Part shown: positions 24,683 through 32,364 of the stretch, one piece after another
Layout: each line of letters starts with the position of its first letter
Numbering within the stretch: position 1 is the stretch's first letter
DNA from: Amycolatopsis oliviviridis
GTDB lineage: Bacteria > Actinomycetota > Actinomycetes > Mycobacteriales > Pseudonocardiaceae
Length of the DNA: 64,000 bases
Direction of reading: 5' to 3'
Assembly (NCBI RefSeq): GCF_014654365.1
Contig: NZ_BNAY01000006.1
Coordinates: 55,702-119,701, forward strand
Made by a program: the position numbers and the translations under genes
Notes under the pieces: generated by a model
The model's input: the letters and a program-made list of their open reading frames with translations, nothing else
Told to the model about the DNA's origin: nothing
Databases searched by the model: none

Positions 24683-25224
24683 CCCTGCACGACGATGTTG
24701 TGTCCACTTTGTCCGGTTGGCGACCGGCGGACGCCGCCCAGGAATCCTTGCGCCAGGCCTATCTCGGCTTCCTCGCCGCCCGCGACGACGTCTGCCGCCG
24801 TGAATGCGCGGCCGGGCACATCACCGCGTCGGCCGTCCTCCTCGACACCGACGCGGAGAACGTGTTGCTCACCTTGCATCCGCGAGTCGGGCGCTGGCTG
24901 CAGCTCGGCGGGCATTGCGAGCCGGGCGACGCGACGCTCGCGGACGCCGCCCTCCGCGAGGCGCGGGAGGAATCCGGCATCGAGGACCTGCTGATCGAGC
25001 CGGTCCCGGTGCATCTCGACGTCCACCCGATCACCTGCTCGCTCGGCGTGCCGACCCGGCATTTCGACGTACGTTTCGCGGTGCGCGCACCCCGCGGCGC
25101 ACAACCGGTCCAAAGCGACGAATCGGACGATCTTCGGTGGTGGCCGGTGAATTCTCTGCCGAAAGGGTCGGAAGATCTCGCCGAACTGGTGGAAGCCGCA
25201 CTGCCCGCGACGTCGGCCGGTTAG
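24679..25224 (+). CDS. NUDIX hydrolase
   Basis: A 181-residue protein with a NUDIX box at about 75-97: GHCEPGDATLADAALREAREESG (GX5EX7REUXEEXGU pattern). It hydrolyses a nucleoside-diphosphate-linked compound, but the substrate cannot be read. The GTG start overlaps the fbiB stop by 4 bases, placing it in the F420 operon; a housekeeping or pathway-specific role is possible. Confidence 0.9.
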   Translation: MTLHDDVVSTLSGWRPADAAQESLRQAYLGFLAARDDVCRRECAAGHITASAVLLDTDAENVLLTLHPRVGRWLQLGGHCEPGDATLADAALREAREESGIEDLLIEPVPVHLDVHPITCSLGVPTRHFDVRFAVRAPRGAQPVQSDESDDLRWWPVNSLPKGSEDLAELVEAALPATSAG

Positions 25225-25249
25225 GGTGTCGGCTGACGTTTAAGGGGGA

Positions 25250-25900
25250 ATGATGCTGACGACGCTGACGCCATACCTGGACCGGGTCCGGGTCCACAGC
25301 AGCGGGGACGGTGACGGCTTCGGCTGGTTCCTGTTGATCTTGGCGATCATCATTATCATCATCGTGATCGTGGTGATCATCGTGAAGGTCAACCAGGCGA
25401 AGAAGCCGCCGATGTCCTTCCCGCAGAACCCGAACTTCGGCGGTGGCGGCCCGGCCCCGGGTTTCCCGCCGCCTCCCCCGCCCGCCGGTGGCCCCGCCCC
25501 GCAGGGCAACTGGCAGCAGCAGCCCGGCTTCCCGCCGCCGCCTCAGCCTCAGGCCGGTTTCGGCCAGGCGCCCGGCTTCCCACCGCCTCCGGCCCCGGCT
25601 CCGATGGGTTTCGCACCGCCGCCCGGCGCCCCGGCGCCGAACCCGTTCGCGTCCCAGCCGCCGATGCCCGCGCCCGGCTTCCCGCCGCCGCCTCCGCAGG
25701 CCGGGCCGCCGATGGACCCGGGCGCGGACCGCACGCAGGTCGTCTCCCCGCAGCAGCAGGCGGACGCCGGCGCCGACCGCACCCAGGTAGCCTCGCCCGC
25801 GGGTGGCGACCGGACGCAGGTGGTGCCCGGCGGCGCGGGTGACGCCACCCAGGTCGTCCCCGGTGCCGACCGCACCCAGGTCATGCCGCCCCGCCAGTAG
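25250..25900 (+). CDS. Membrane-anchored proline-rich protein with DxTQVV repeats
   Basis: A 216-residue protein. A short N-terminus leads to one strong membrane helix (about 25-47, isoleucine-rich), then a Pro/Gly/Gln-rich tail. The C-terminus has five repeats of the form D-[RA]-TQV (for example ADRTQVVSP and DATQVVPG), about 10-20 residues apart. TQ-type threonines followed by a hydrophobic residue are typical phosphothreonine sites read by FHA domains, so a kinase/FHA docking role is inferred. The start is ATG 25250 or 25253, after AAGGGGG. It is followed 11 bases later by a GntR gene. Confidence 0.75.
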   Translation: MMLTTLTPYLDRVRVHSSGDGDGFGWFLLILAIIIIIIVIVVIIVKVNQAKKPPMSFPQNPNFGGGGPAPGFPPPPPPAGGPAPQGNWQQQPGFPPPPQPQAGFGQAPGFPPPPAPAPMGFAPPPGAPAPNPFASQPPMPAPGFPPPPPQAGPPMDPGADRTQVVSPQQQADAGADRTQVASPAGGDRTQVVPGGAGDATQVVPGADRTQVMPPRQ

Positions 25901-25911
25901 GAGCCCACCGC

Positions 25912-26262
25912 ATGGTCCGCGTCGACCCGAATTCGCCGATCCCGCCCTTCGAACAGGTCCGCACCGCCTACGCGACGCGGATCAACGACGGGACGCTGCC
26001 CGTCGGGGCGAAACTCCCGACCGTGCGGAAACTCGCCGAAGACCTCGGCATCGCGCCGAACACCGTCGCCAAGGCCTACCGCGAGCTCGAAGAAGGCGGC
26101 CTGATCGAGACTCGCGGCCGGGCGGGGACCTTCGTCAGCGCCGTCGGCGACGAGACCCGCGAACGGGCGAGGCAGGCCGCCGCCGACTACGCCGCGCTGA
26201 CCAGGAAACTGGGGCTCGACCGCGACGAGGCCAAGGCGATCATCGATGCCGCCCTGGGCTGA
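25912..26262 (+). CDS. GntR-family regulator, YtrA type
   Basis: A 116-residue protein containing essentially only the winged HTH (about 10-75; IPPFEQVRTAYATRINDGTLPVGAKLPTVRKLAEDLGIAPNTVAKAYRELEEGGLI) plus a short helical tail. This is the architecture of YtrA-subfamily GntR repressors, which often control adjacent membrane proteins. Two small TM/proline-rich protein genes flank it, so local autoregulation is plausible. Confidence 0.9.
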   Translation: MVRVDPNSPIPPFEQVRTAYATRINDGTLPVGAKLPTVRKLAEDLGIAPNTVAKAYRELEEGGLIETRGRAGTFVSAVGDETRERARQAAADYAALTRKLGLDRDEAKAIIDAALG

Positions 26263-26298
26263 TCTACCCTCCGCTGGGACTAACGAAGGGGGTCTGCC

Positions 26299-26535
26299 GT
26301 GATCGGGATCATTCAGCTGCTGGTCATCCTGCTCGTGCTCGCAGGCGTGGGGGTCGGGATCTTCTTCCTGATCAAGACCCTCAACAAGCCGAAGCCGCCG
26401 CCTTACCCACCCCAGTACCCGCCGCAGCCGCCTTATCCGCCGCAGGGCGGTCCTCAGGGGCCTCAGGGGCCGTACCCGCCGCAGCAGTACCCCGGCCCAC
26501 CTGGCCCGCCCCCGCAGCAGCCGCCGGGCTGGTGA
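26299..26535 (+). CDS. Small membrane protein with proline-rich tail
   Basis: A 78-residue protein. One N-terminal membrane helix (about 3-26) is followed by a cytoplasmic-type basic KTLNKPKPP and a tail of PPY/PPQ repeats. It echoes the architecture of the protein at 25250-25900, without the TQV repeats. GTG 26299 is the start, with GGGGG before it. The function is unknown. Confidence 0.7.
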   Translation: MIGIIQLLVILLVLAGVGVGIFFLIKTLNKPKPPPYPPQYPPQPPYPPQGGPQGPQGPYPPQQYPGPPGPPPQQPPGW

Positions 26536-26547
26536 CGGGTTTTCTCG

Positions 26548-26606
26548 AAGTACATGAAGGCCCCCTTCCTTGCGCCTGGCTCCGTGAAGGACCCCTTCAT
26601 GTACTT
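26548..26606. terminator. Imperfect hairpin, class B, between convergent genes
   Basis: The arms 26548-26568 and 26586-26606 (AAGTACATGAAGG...) pair with a three-base internal mismatch. It lies between the proline-rich protein gene and the convergent DNA glycosylase gene. Confidence 0.6.
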
Positions 26607-26634
26607 GGGCCTGCCGCCGAGGCCTGCCGCCGAG

Positions 26635-27531
26635 TCACATCGCGCGGTAGTCGCGGAGCTCGATCTTCGGCCCGAACCTCGGGCGGCGGAATCCGGCCGT
26701 CGACAGGTAACGCACCGCCCGCTGCCGCTGCGGCGAATACGGCGCCAGCACCTCCGACATCCCGGCGTCGTCGAGTTTCGTGCCGACCAGCGCGTGCCCC
26801 ACCATCGACGGGATGTTGTAGTCCCCGAAGCTCACCGCGTCCGGGTCTCCCCAGGCGCGCTGCGCGATCTCCGCCGCCGTCCACACCCCGATGCCGGAGA
26901 CCTTCCGCAGCCACGCCCGTCCTTCGACGCCTTTGAGTTCGACGGCCTTCTCCAGCCGCGGCGCGACCCGGGCCGCGGTGATCAGCGTCGTCCGCCGCTT
27001 CAGATCCACTCCGGCGCGATGCCATTTCCAGTCCACAATGGAGCGAATGGCGACCGGCGTCGGCGGCACGCGCAGCCGTGACGGCCCCGGTCCCGGCGCC
27101 GCTTCCCCGAACCACCGGCACAACTCGCCCCACGACCGCAGGGCCTCCGCGCTGGTCACCTTCTGCTCCAGCACGGCGAGCACCAGCGCGTCCCATACCC
27201 GGCCGGTCGAGCCGAGGCGCAGTCCCGGGTTCAGGCGCCGCGCCGACGCGATGACGTCGTGGTGCGCCACGAATTCGGAGTCGTCGTCGTGCGCGCCCAG
27301 CATCGCCGGGACGCCGTCGAGCAGCCTGTCCGCGCCGGGTCCCCAAGCCTCCGCCTCGACCTCGCCGTCCGCGCGCCGCAGCAGCGCGAGCGTGCCAGGA
27401 CCGTCCGCGGTGTTGGCGGCCAGCCAGGTGACCCCGCCCTCGGTGCGGACGACGTTGGGCGACCGCGACCCACGGCTCAGCGGACCCAGCACCGTGTCCA
27501 GGTCGAGCTCGTAGCCGGGGCGGAATCGCAC
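26635..27531 (-). CDS. HhH-GPD DNA glycosylase (AlkA-like)
   Basis: A 298-residue protein. The helix-hairpin-helix and catalytic region is LRKVSGIGVWTAAEIAQRAWGDPDAVSFGDYNIPS (about 208-243), with the GVWTAA hairpin and the downstream Asp expected for the HhH-GPD superfamily. It is probably a 3-methyladenine or related base-excision glycosylase. The lesion specificity is not determinable. GTG 27531 is the only sensible start. It is transcribed divergently from the nucleotidyltransferase gene. Confidence 0.85.
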   Translation of the reverse strand: MRFRPGYELDLDTVLGPLSRGSRSPNVVRTEGGVTWLAANTADGPGTLALLRRADGEVEAEAWGPGADRLLDGVPAMLGAHDDDSEFVAHHDVIASARRLNPGLRLGSTGRVWDALVLAVLEQKVTSAEALRSWGELCRWFGEAAPGPGPSRLRVPPTPVAIRSIVDWKWHRAGVDLKRRTTLITAARVAPRLEKAVELKGVEGRAWLRKVSGIGVWTAAEIAQRAWGDPDAVSFGDYNIPSMVGHALVGTKLDDAGMSEVLAPYSPQRQRAVRYLSTAGFRRPRFGPKIELRDYRAM

Positions 27532-27641
27532 ACACGGAAACTACCCCGCACTCGGCTAGGGTTACGCGGGCCACCCGGTGCCCGGCACCGCCGCGGCTAA
27601 GCTGATGCCCCCCAACCGTAAGCCGACGGAGGACACCGACG

Positions 27642-28094
27642 ATGACATCGCGACCGGCGAAGGCCTCGATCGTCAGTGGGTACTTCAACCCGCTCCACCA
27701 GGGCCATCTCGACCTGTTCGAGGCCGCGCAGGCACGGTCCGGCTACCTGATCGTCATCGTCAACAACGATCCCCAGCAGGTCCTCAAGAAGGGCCGGGTG
27801 ATCCAGACCGAGGACGTCCGCGCCCGGATCGTCCGCGCGCTGCGCATCGTCGACGACGTGTACGTCGCCGTCGAGCAGGGGCCGGGTATCAACGAGTCGT
27901 TCGACCTGATCCGCGCGGCGTACCCGGACACGGAACTCGAGTTCTGCAACGGCGGGGACCGGCGCAACGTCGACGAGCTGCCGGCCGACGAGGTCGAGGC
28001 GGGGGCCCGCAACGACATCTCGATGATCTACGGCATCGGTGGCACGGACAAGGCGGACTCCAGCACCCGGATCCTCTCGGACATGGAAGCCTGA
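27642..28094 (+). CDS. Cytidylyltransferase-like nucleotidyltransferase
   Basis: A 150-residue protein with the HxGH nucleotide-binding motif in SGYFNPLHQGHLDLFEAA (about 12-29). It ends with an STRIL segment that occupies the position of the ISSTxIR motif of this fold. Members activate sugar or polyol phosphates with CTP or ATP. The substrate is unknown; envelope precursor synthesis would suit the neighbourhood. ATG 27642 follows GGAGG. Confidence 0.82.
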   Translation: MTSRPAKASIVSGYFNPLHQGHLDLFEAAQARSGYLIVIVNNDPQQVLKKGRVIQTEDVRARIVRALRIVDDVYVAVEQGPGINESFDLIRAAYPDTELEFCNGGDRRNVDELPADEVEAGARNDISMIYGIGGTDKADSSTRILSDMEA

Positions 28095-28167
28095 GTCCCT
28101 CGGAGCCGGCCGTGTGCTCGGCAACTTTGTCGGAAGACGTTTGCGGGTCTGCTGACGGCAGCCGCTC

Positions 28168-28183
28168 CTAGGGCCTACCCTAG
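28168..28183. promoter_or_regulatory. CTAGGG inverted repeat
   Basis: CTAGGG-CCTA-CCCTAG forms a perfect 6-bp-arm palindrome about 60 bases upstream of the 28243 gene. A related CCTAGGGG lies next to that gene's RBS. It is a possible operator; the protein is unknown. Confidence 0.4.
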
Positions 28184-28242
28184 ACAACACACAGTCGGCC
28201 CTGAACCCAGAGGGCCCCAGGTCAGTCGGGAGGCCTAGGGGA

Positions 28243-28740
28243 ATGGACCCCCGTGCTCGGGCGGACGCCTTGCTCGCACGCGCAAGCGCGCGAGGAGCCT
28301 TCGTCGTGACACCGGACAACGCGACGTCTCCGATGGACTCCGCGAACACTCAGCAGATCCCCCGATCGGTGGTCGCCGAGATCGACCGGTCATCGGACCC
28401 GGACACGACCACCCAGCTACCGGCCTCACTGATCGCGGAGAACGACCACCCGCTGGCGGGCCCCGAACCGACGACGCGGCTGGACCTGCCGCCGGCGCGG
28501 GGCGAGGGCTCGACCCAGCCGCAGCCGTATCCCCGCCGTCCCGGCCTCCAGCCGACCAGGCCTCTGCCGCAGGCGGCGACCCCGCTCACCCGGCGGCCGC
28601 CCGCCGCGCCGGTGCAGAGTCCCCTGATCGAGCAGCAGGAGCCGGAGACCGTCGAGAACGAGACCGGCGGCCTGGTGCCGACGGTGAAGCAGAACCCTTC
28701 GGGACGCTCGAACCTTTCGCGCCGGCTGGACGGCATCTAG
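28243..28740 (+). CDS. Hypothetical proline-rich cytoplasmic protein
   Basis: A 165-residue hydrophilic protein with no signal or membrane segment. A short conserved-looking head (MDPRARADALLARASARGAFV) precedes a long low-complexity region rich in Pro, Thr and Gln, with several T-T-Q/R-L motifs. ATG 28243 has GGGAGG upstream. No family is recognised; it looks like an intrinsically disordered adaptor. Confidence 0.65.
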   Translation: MDPRARADALLARASARGAFVVTPDNATSPMDSANTQQIPRSVVAEIDRSSDPDTTTQLPASLIAENDHPLAGPEPTTRLDLPPARGEGSTQPQPYPRRPGLQPTRPLPQAATPLTRRPPAAPVQSPLIEQQEPETVENETGGLVPTVKQNPSGRSNLSRRLDGI

Positions 28741-28752
28741 CCCCTCACGCGC

Positions 28753-28809
28753 ATGTCATGAAAGGGCCGTTCAGGACAAAAAATGTCTTGAACGGCCCTT
28801 TCATGACAT
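28753..28809. terminator. Long hairpin, class B, between convergent genes
   Basis: 26-nt arms (28753-28778 and 28784-28809) have one G/T-type mismatch and an AAAAA loop. The stem base ATGTCATGAAAGGGCCGTTC is shared with the hairpin at 43951-44005. It is centred 13 bases from each flanking stop codon. Confidence 0.8.
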
Positions 28810-28821
28810 TCGGGAACCGGC

Positions 28822-29862
28822 TCAGGAAGCCCGGATCACCCGATCGATTTCCTTGATCGCCGCACCCCCGCCATAAGTGGCGTTCGACAGCATCGCGACG
28901 TCCAGTCCCTCGCCCGGGTAGTGCCGCATGAGCGAGCAGACGCCGACGTTCCCGCCGTCCTTGTAGTAGTTCCGCACCGAACCGTCCTGCGCCAGGACGA
29001 ATTCGAGGCCGAAGCCGTACCAGACGCCACTGCTGTGAAGCACCTGCGGCGTCAGGAACTCCTTCGTGCGCTCAGGGCTCAAGAGCCGTTCTTCGCGGAT
29101 CGCCCGCAGCAGCCGGACGAGGTCGCCGACGGTGCAGTACGCACCCCCATCGGGTGAACCGATCGGCGGGTAGCTGAAGATGTTCTGCTTCCAGCCGGTG
29201 ACCCGCTCGCCGTCGAGGATCGGGTCCCAGCCCTCGGCGACCCGAGGCTGCGGATCGCGCCGGTCGAAGAACCCCGAATCGGTCATCCCCGCGCGGTCGA
29301 GCACGGTCTCCCGGACGTGGTCGCGGTACGGCGTTCCGGTGATCTCCTCGATCACCAGTCCGGCGAGGATATACCCCGAATTGCAGTACCGGCAGCCCTC
29401 GCCCGGCGCGAAATTCGGTACCCGGTAAGCGAAATTGGGCAGATGGTCACGCGTGTCGACGACCGAGTACACCGGCTTGTCGACCCACAGCGCCTCGTAG
29501 CTCTCGCCCGCTTCCTCGTCGGCGTCGTCGGCGATCCCGGACGTGTGCGTGAGCAGCTGCCGCGTCGTCGCCCCCGTCGCGATCGTCGTGCCGTCGAGGT
29601 CGAGGAACTCGCCGATCGGACGGTCGAGGTCCAGCCGTCCCTCGTCGGCCAGGCGCAACGCGGCGATCGCGGTGAGAACCTTGGTGATCGACGCGGTGTC
29701 GTACCGGACGTCCGGCGCGTTCGGCACCGACCAGCGGCGGCTGGCCAGGCCGTATCCGCGCTCGAAGAGCGTCTCGTCGCCGCGCCGGATCAGCACGACG
29801 CCGGAAAAGCGGTCCTCCCCGGCGCGTTCGGTCAGCCAGGCGTCCAACTCGGCGAAGTCCAT
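28822..29862 (-). CDS. Serine hydrolase, beta-lactamase (class C)/DD-peptidase-like family
   Basis: A 346-residue protein with the nucleophile motif SITK (SxxK, about 57-60) and the second motif YCNSG (YxN-type, near 158). A late GGN segment may fill the KTG position. No signal peptide is seen, so it is likely cytoplasmic. This family includes esterases, D-amino-acid peptidases and beta-lactamase-like proteins; the substrate is unclear. ATG 29862 is well placed. Confidence 0.86.
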   Translation of the reverse strand: MDFAELDAWLTERAGEDRFSGVVLIRRGDETLFERGYGLASRRWSVPNAPDVRYDTASITKVLTAIAALRLADEGRLDLDRPIGEFLDLDGTTIATGATTRQLLTHTSGIADDADEEAGESYEALWVDKPVYSVVDTRDHLPNFAYRVPNFAPGEGCRYCNSGYILAGLVIEEITGTPYRDHVRETVLDRAGMTDSGFFDRRDPQPRVAEGWDPILDGERVTGWKQNIFSYPPIGSPDGGAYCTVGDLVRLLRAIREERLLSPERTKEFLTPQVLHSSGVWYGFGLEFVLAQDGSVRNYYKDGGNVGVCSLMRHYPGEGLDVAMLSNATYGGGAAIKEIDRVIRAS

Positions 29863-29920
29863 GCACCGACGGTAACGACGGCGGGGAGCCGAGTCGCGCG
29901 AGTTCCGGTGGCCGGAACGG

Positions 29921-30784
29921 CTACTTCTGGCGCGTCTCCAGCTTGAGCCGCAACGCGAGCCCGGCCTTCACCGCGAGCATGACCGGCTTCCACAGGAGAC
30001 CGCGGTGACGGTCCGCGAGGTAGCGGTACGCGCTGTCGTGGTGCGCGCGCAGCATCTTCGCCGAAGCCTGCGAAGTCGAGTGCCCGCCGATGTGCATGAC
30101 GCTGGACGAAGGCGCGTACACGTTCAGCCAGCCCGCGCGGGTCATCCGATCGCCGAGGTCGACGTCCTCGAAGTACATGAAGTAGCGCGTGTCGAAACCG
30201 TCGACCGAGTCGAAGGCCTCCCGGCGGATCAGCTGGCAGGAGCCGGAAAGCCAGCCCGCCGTGCGCTCGACCGGGGTGCCGGTCTCCTGGCGGTACTGCC
30301 GCGTCCACGGGTTGCCCGGCCAGATCTTGCCGAACGCCGCGTGCCCGATCCCGCGGCCGAACGACGGCAGCAGCCGGGCCGACGGGTAGACCGTGCCGTC
30401 GAGATCGTGGATGAGCGGACCGAACGCGCCACCGCGCGGCCAGCGCTCGGCGACCTCCAGCAGCGCGTCGAGCGAACCGGGCTCCCATTCGAGGTCCGGG
30501 TTGACCACGACGACCCAGCCGTAGCTGTCGTCGAGTTCCGCGACGCCCCGGTTGGCGGCCGTGCCGTAACCGACGTTCTCGCCGATGCTGAGCAGCTTGA
30601 CGTTGTCCCGGCGGGCGGCCTTCTCCGGCGCGCCGTCCGTCGAGTCGTTGTCGGCGACGACGACCTGGACGTCCCGGTCGGTCGCCTTCTCGAGGGTGTC
30701 GAGGAACTTCTCGAGGGTTTCGCCGGGGAAGTACGTCACGGTCACGACGGCGATCCCGTCGCCGTAGCTGGGGTGCTCAGTCAC
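29921..30784 (-). CDS. wbbL: Rhamnosyltransferase WbbL-like (GT2)
   Basis: A 287-residue GT2 enzyme closely resembling mycobacterial WbbL. Segments include VVTVTYFPGETLEKFLDTLE, VVADNDSTDGAP, VGYGTAANRG, VVNPDLEWEPGS, GWLSGSCQLIRREAF and RYFMYFEDVDLGDR. WbbL transfers rhamnose from dTDP-Rha to decaprenyl-PP-GlcNAc, making the linker between peptidoglycan and arabinogalactan. RmlB and RmlD, which make the donor, are encoded 8-10 kb away. The start is GTG 30784. It is separated from the upstream GT4 gene by a 403-bp repeat-bearing gap. Confidence 0.88.
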   Translation of the reverse strand: MTEHPSYGDGIAVVTVTYFPGETLEKFLDTLEKATDRDVQVVVADNDSTDGAPEKAARRDNVKLLSIGENVGYGTAANRGVAELDDSYGWVVVVNPDLEWEPGSLDALLEVAERWPRGGAFGPLIHDLDGTVYPSARLLPSFGRGIGHAAFGKIWPGNPWTRQYRQETGTPVERTAGWLSGSCQLIRREAFDSVDGFDTRYFMYFEDVDLGDRMTRAGWLNVYAPSSSVMHIGGHSTSQASAKMLRAHHDSAYRYLADRHRGLLWKPVMLAVKAGLALRLKLETRQK

Positions 30785-30845
30785 GCGGCCATTGTCCACC
30801 CGTCACCGAACGCGACTCCGGGCGCCCACCCCGGGCAGCGGCGAT

Positions 30846-30862
30846 AGCAAAGGTCCCTTGCT
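30846..30862. repeat. Class C half-element
   Basis: AGCAAAGGTCCCTTGCT is identical to 17 bases of the right arm of the dapD hairpin (16071-16087) and is itself nearly palindromic. It lies in the 30785-31187 gap upstream of wbbL. Confidence 0.55.
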
Positions 30863-30897
30863 CCGTCGGCGGCCTCGCCGGGTGCTGGAAAGCGAAA

Positions 30898-30933
30898 AGC
30901 CCGCGAGACGACCGTCCGGACGCGTCGCGGGCT
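30898..30933. terminator. Stem-loop in the gap upstream of wbbL
   Basis: AGCCCGCGA (30898-30906) pairs with TCGCGGGCT (30925-30933) over an 18-nt loop. It may end the transcript of the upstream GT4 gene or be part of the wbbL leader. The gap 30785-31187 holds no credible ORF. Confidence 0.45.
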
Positions 30934-31061
30934 CCCATACTCGGCCCCACCGGGGCCTCGCGCTCGAAGCGTACCGCCATTTCAGCGGCCGCTGGTTGAG
31001 GCCGGAACACGACTTGCCACTCAAGACCCTCTCGGCCCGGCGCGGTCTGGTAGTCCGACAG

Positions 31062-31157
31062 TGTTGCGAAAGCGACCTTCGCAACGTTGAAGGTTGTCAA
31101 AGCCACTTTCACAACATCCGAAGCCGGCACGCCGGTGAGTGAACACGACACCTTTGG
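31062..31157 (-). repeat. Interspersed 96-bp repeat, copy 2 (class E)
   Basis: The reverse complement aligns ungapped to 19203-19298. One of its internal stems is perfect (GTTGCGAA with TTCGCAAC) where copy 1 has a mismatch, and vice versa for the other stem. It lies 30 bases downstream of the GT4 stop codon at 31188. Confidence 0.7.
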
Positions 31158-31187
31158 CCTACTCCTCGATATCACTCACGAAGCAAG

Positions 31188-32342
31188 TCAGCCCGCTCGC
31201 CGCTGCGCGTGCCGGTACCAAGCCTTCGCGTAAGCCTCCCGATGGCGCTCCGCCGTCGTCGCCCACGAGAACTCCTTCGCCCGCAGCTGCGCCGCCTCGG
31301 CCAGCTCGGCCCGCCGCGCGGGAGCGTCGAGCAGTTCCGAAATGGCCGCGGCGACGTCTCCGGCGCCGACACCGCAGTAGGCGACGGCGTCCCCGCCGAC
31401 CTCCGGCAGCGAGAGCCGCCGGGTCGTGAGCACGCTCGCGCCGCACGCCATCGCCTCCAGCACCGGCAGCCCGAAACCCTCGCCGAGACTCGGATAGGCG
31501 ACCAGTTCGGAGCCGCCGAGGAAGCCGGCGAGCGTGTCGAAGGGCAGGTAGCCGGCCCGGATGACCCGCAGCCGGTGCGGCACGGCGTCCAGGGCGCGTT
31601 CGACCTGCGAGTCCCAGCCCGGTTGTCCGGCCAGCACCAACGCGGGCGGGTTCGGCCTGCCGGTCACGGCGTGTGCGAAGCCGCGGATCAGGGCGGGCAC
31701 GTTCTTGCGCGGTTCCAGCGCGCCGAGGAAGGCGACGTACGGCGTCTTCCCGAGTCCGACCGCCTTGCGCGCGGCCTCGATCTCGGCGGCCGAGGGCGGA
31801 TGGAACCGGTCCGGTTCGACGCCGTGGTGGATGATCTCCAGCTCGGCGGTCCGCACCTGGCCGACGCGCTCCAGCTCGGCCGCCGTCGCGATGCTCGGCA
31901 CGACACAGAGCGTCGCGCGGCGAAGCGCCGTCGCGGTCCAGGCGCGGAAGAAGCGCGCCTTCACCGAAGAGTGCAACACCGCGTCGGTGAAGAAGGTCGC
32001 GTCGTGCAGCGTCACCACCGAAGCGGCAGGGCTGGCCAGCGGCATCGTGTAGTGCGGTGAATGGACGACGTCGGCGGCGAGCCGCCGGACCAGCCGGGGC
32101 AGGGTCGCCTGCTCCCAGGTCAGCCTGGCCGTCCTGGTCGACGTCGACGGCGAGGTGGGCACGATCCGGGCGCCGGGCGCCAGCCGGTCGTACAGCACCG
32201 CGTCCCGCGGCTGGCAGACGACGGTGATCCGCGCGCCGTCCGCGTCCAGGGCCGCGACCAGCGAATCCACGTAACGACCGACGCCGCCCCTGTCCGCGGG
32301 GACGGCGGTCGCGTCGATCAGCACGCGAGGGTCTTCGGTCAC
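31188..32342 (-). CDS. GT4-family glycosyltransferase
   Basis: A 384-residue GT-B enzyme. It has an N-terminal GGVGRYVDSLVAAL acceptor-domain loop. The C-terminal donor-binding region holds VAFLGALEPRKNV (about 210) and PSLGEGFGLPVLEAMACG (about 290), the usual EX7E motif. It is probably a mannosyl- or rhamnosyl-transferase acting on a polyprenyl-linked glycan. GTG 32342 is used; upstream in-frame residues lie in the neighbouring gene. It is transcribed with the next GT4 gene upstream (22-base gap). Confidence 0.87.
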   Translation of the reverse strand: MTEDPRVLIDATAVPADRGGVGRYVDSLVAALDADGARITVVCQPRDAVLYDRLAPGARIVPTSPSTSTRTARLTWEQATLPRLVRRLAADVVHSPHYTMPLASPAASVVTLHDATFFTDAVLHSSVKARFFRAWTATALRRATLCVVPSIATAAELERVGQVRTAELEIIHHGVEPDRFHPPSAAEIEAARKAVGLGKTPYVAFLGALEPRKNVPALIRGFAHAVTGRPNPPALVLAGQPGWDSQVERALDAVPHRLRVIRAGYLPFDTLAGFLGGSELVAYPSLGEGFGLPVLEAMACGASVLTTRRLSLPEVGGDAVAYCGVGAGDVAAAISELLDAPARRAELAEAAQLRAKEFSWATTAERHREAYAKAWYRHAQRRAG

Positions 32343-32364
32343 CCTAGGAGGGTACGGCGGCCCG

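Noticed and set aside
30777..31175. 132-codon ORF upstream of wbbL containing the PASDVVK peptide
   Set aside because: It overlaps the wbbL start, lacks an RBS, and only the 96-bp repeat part is shared with another locus.
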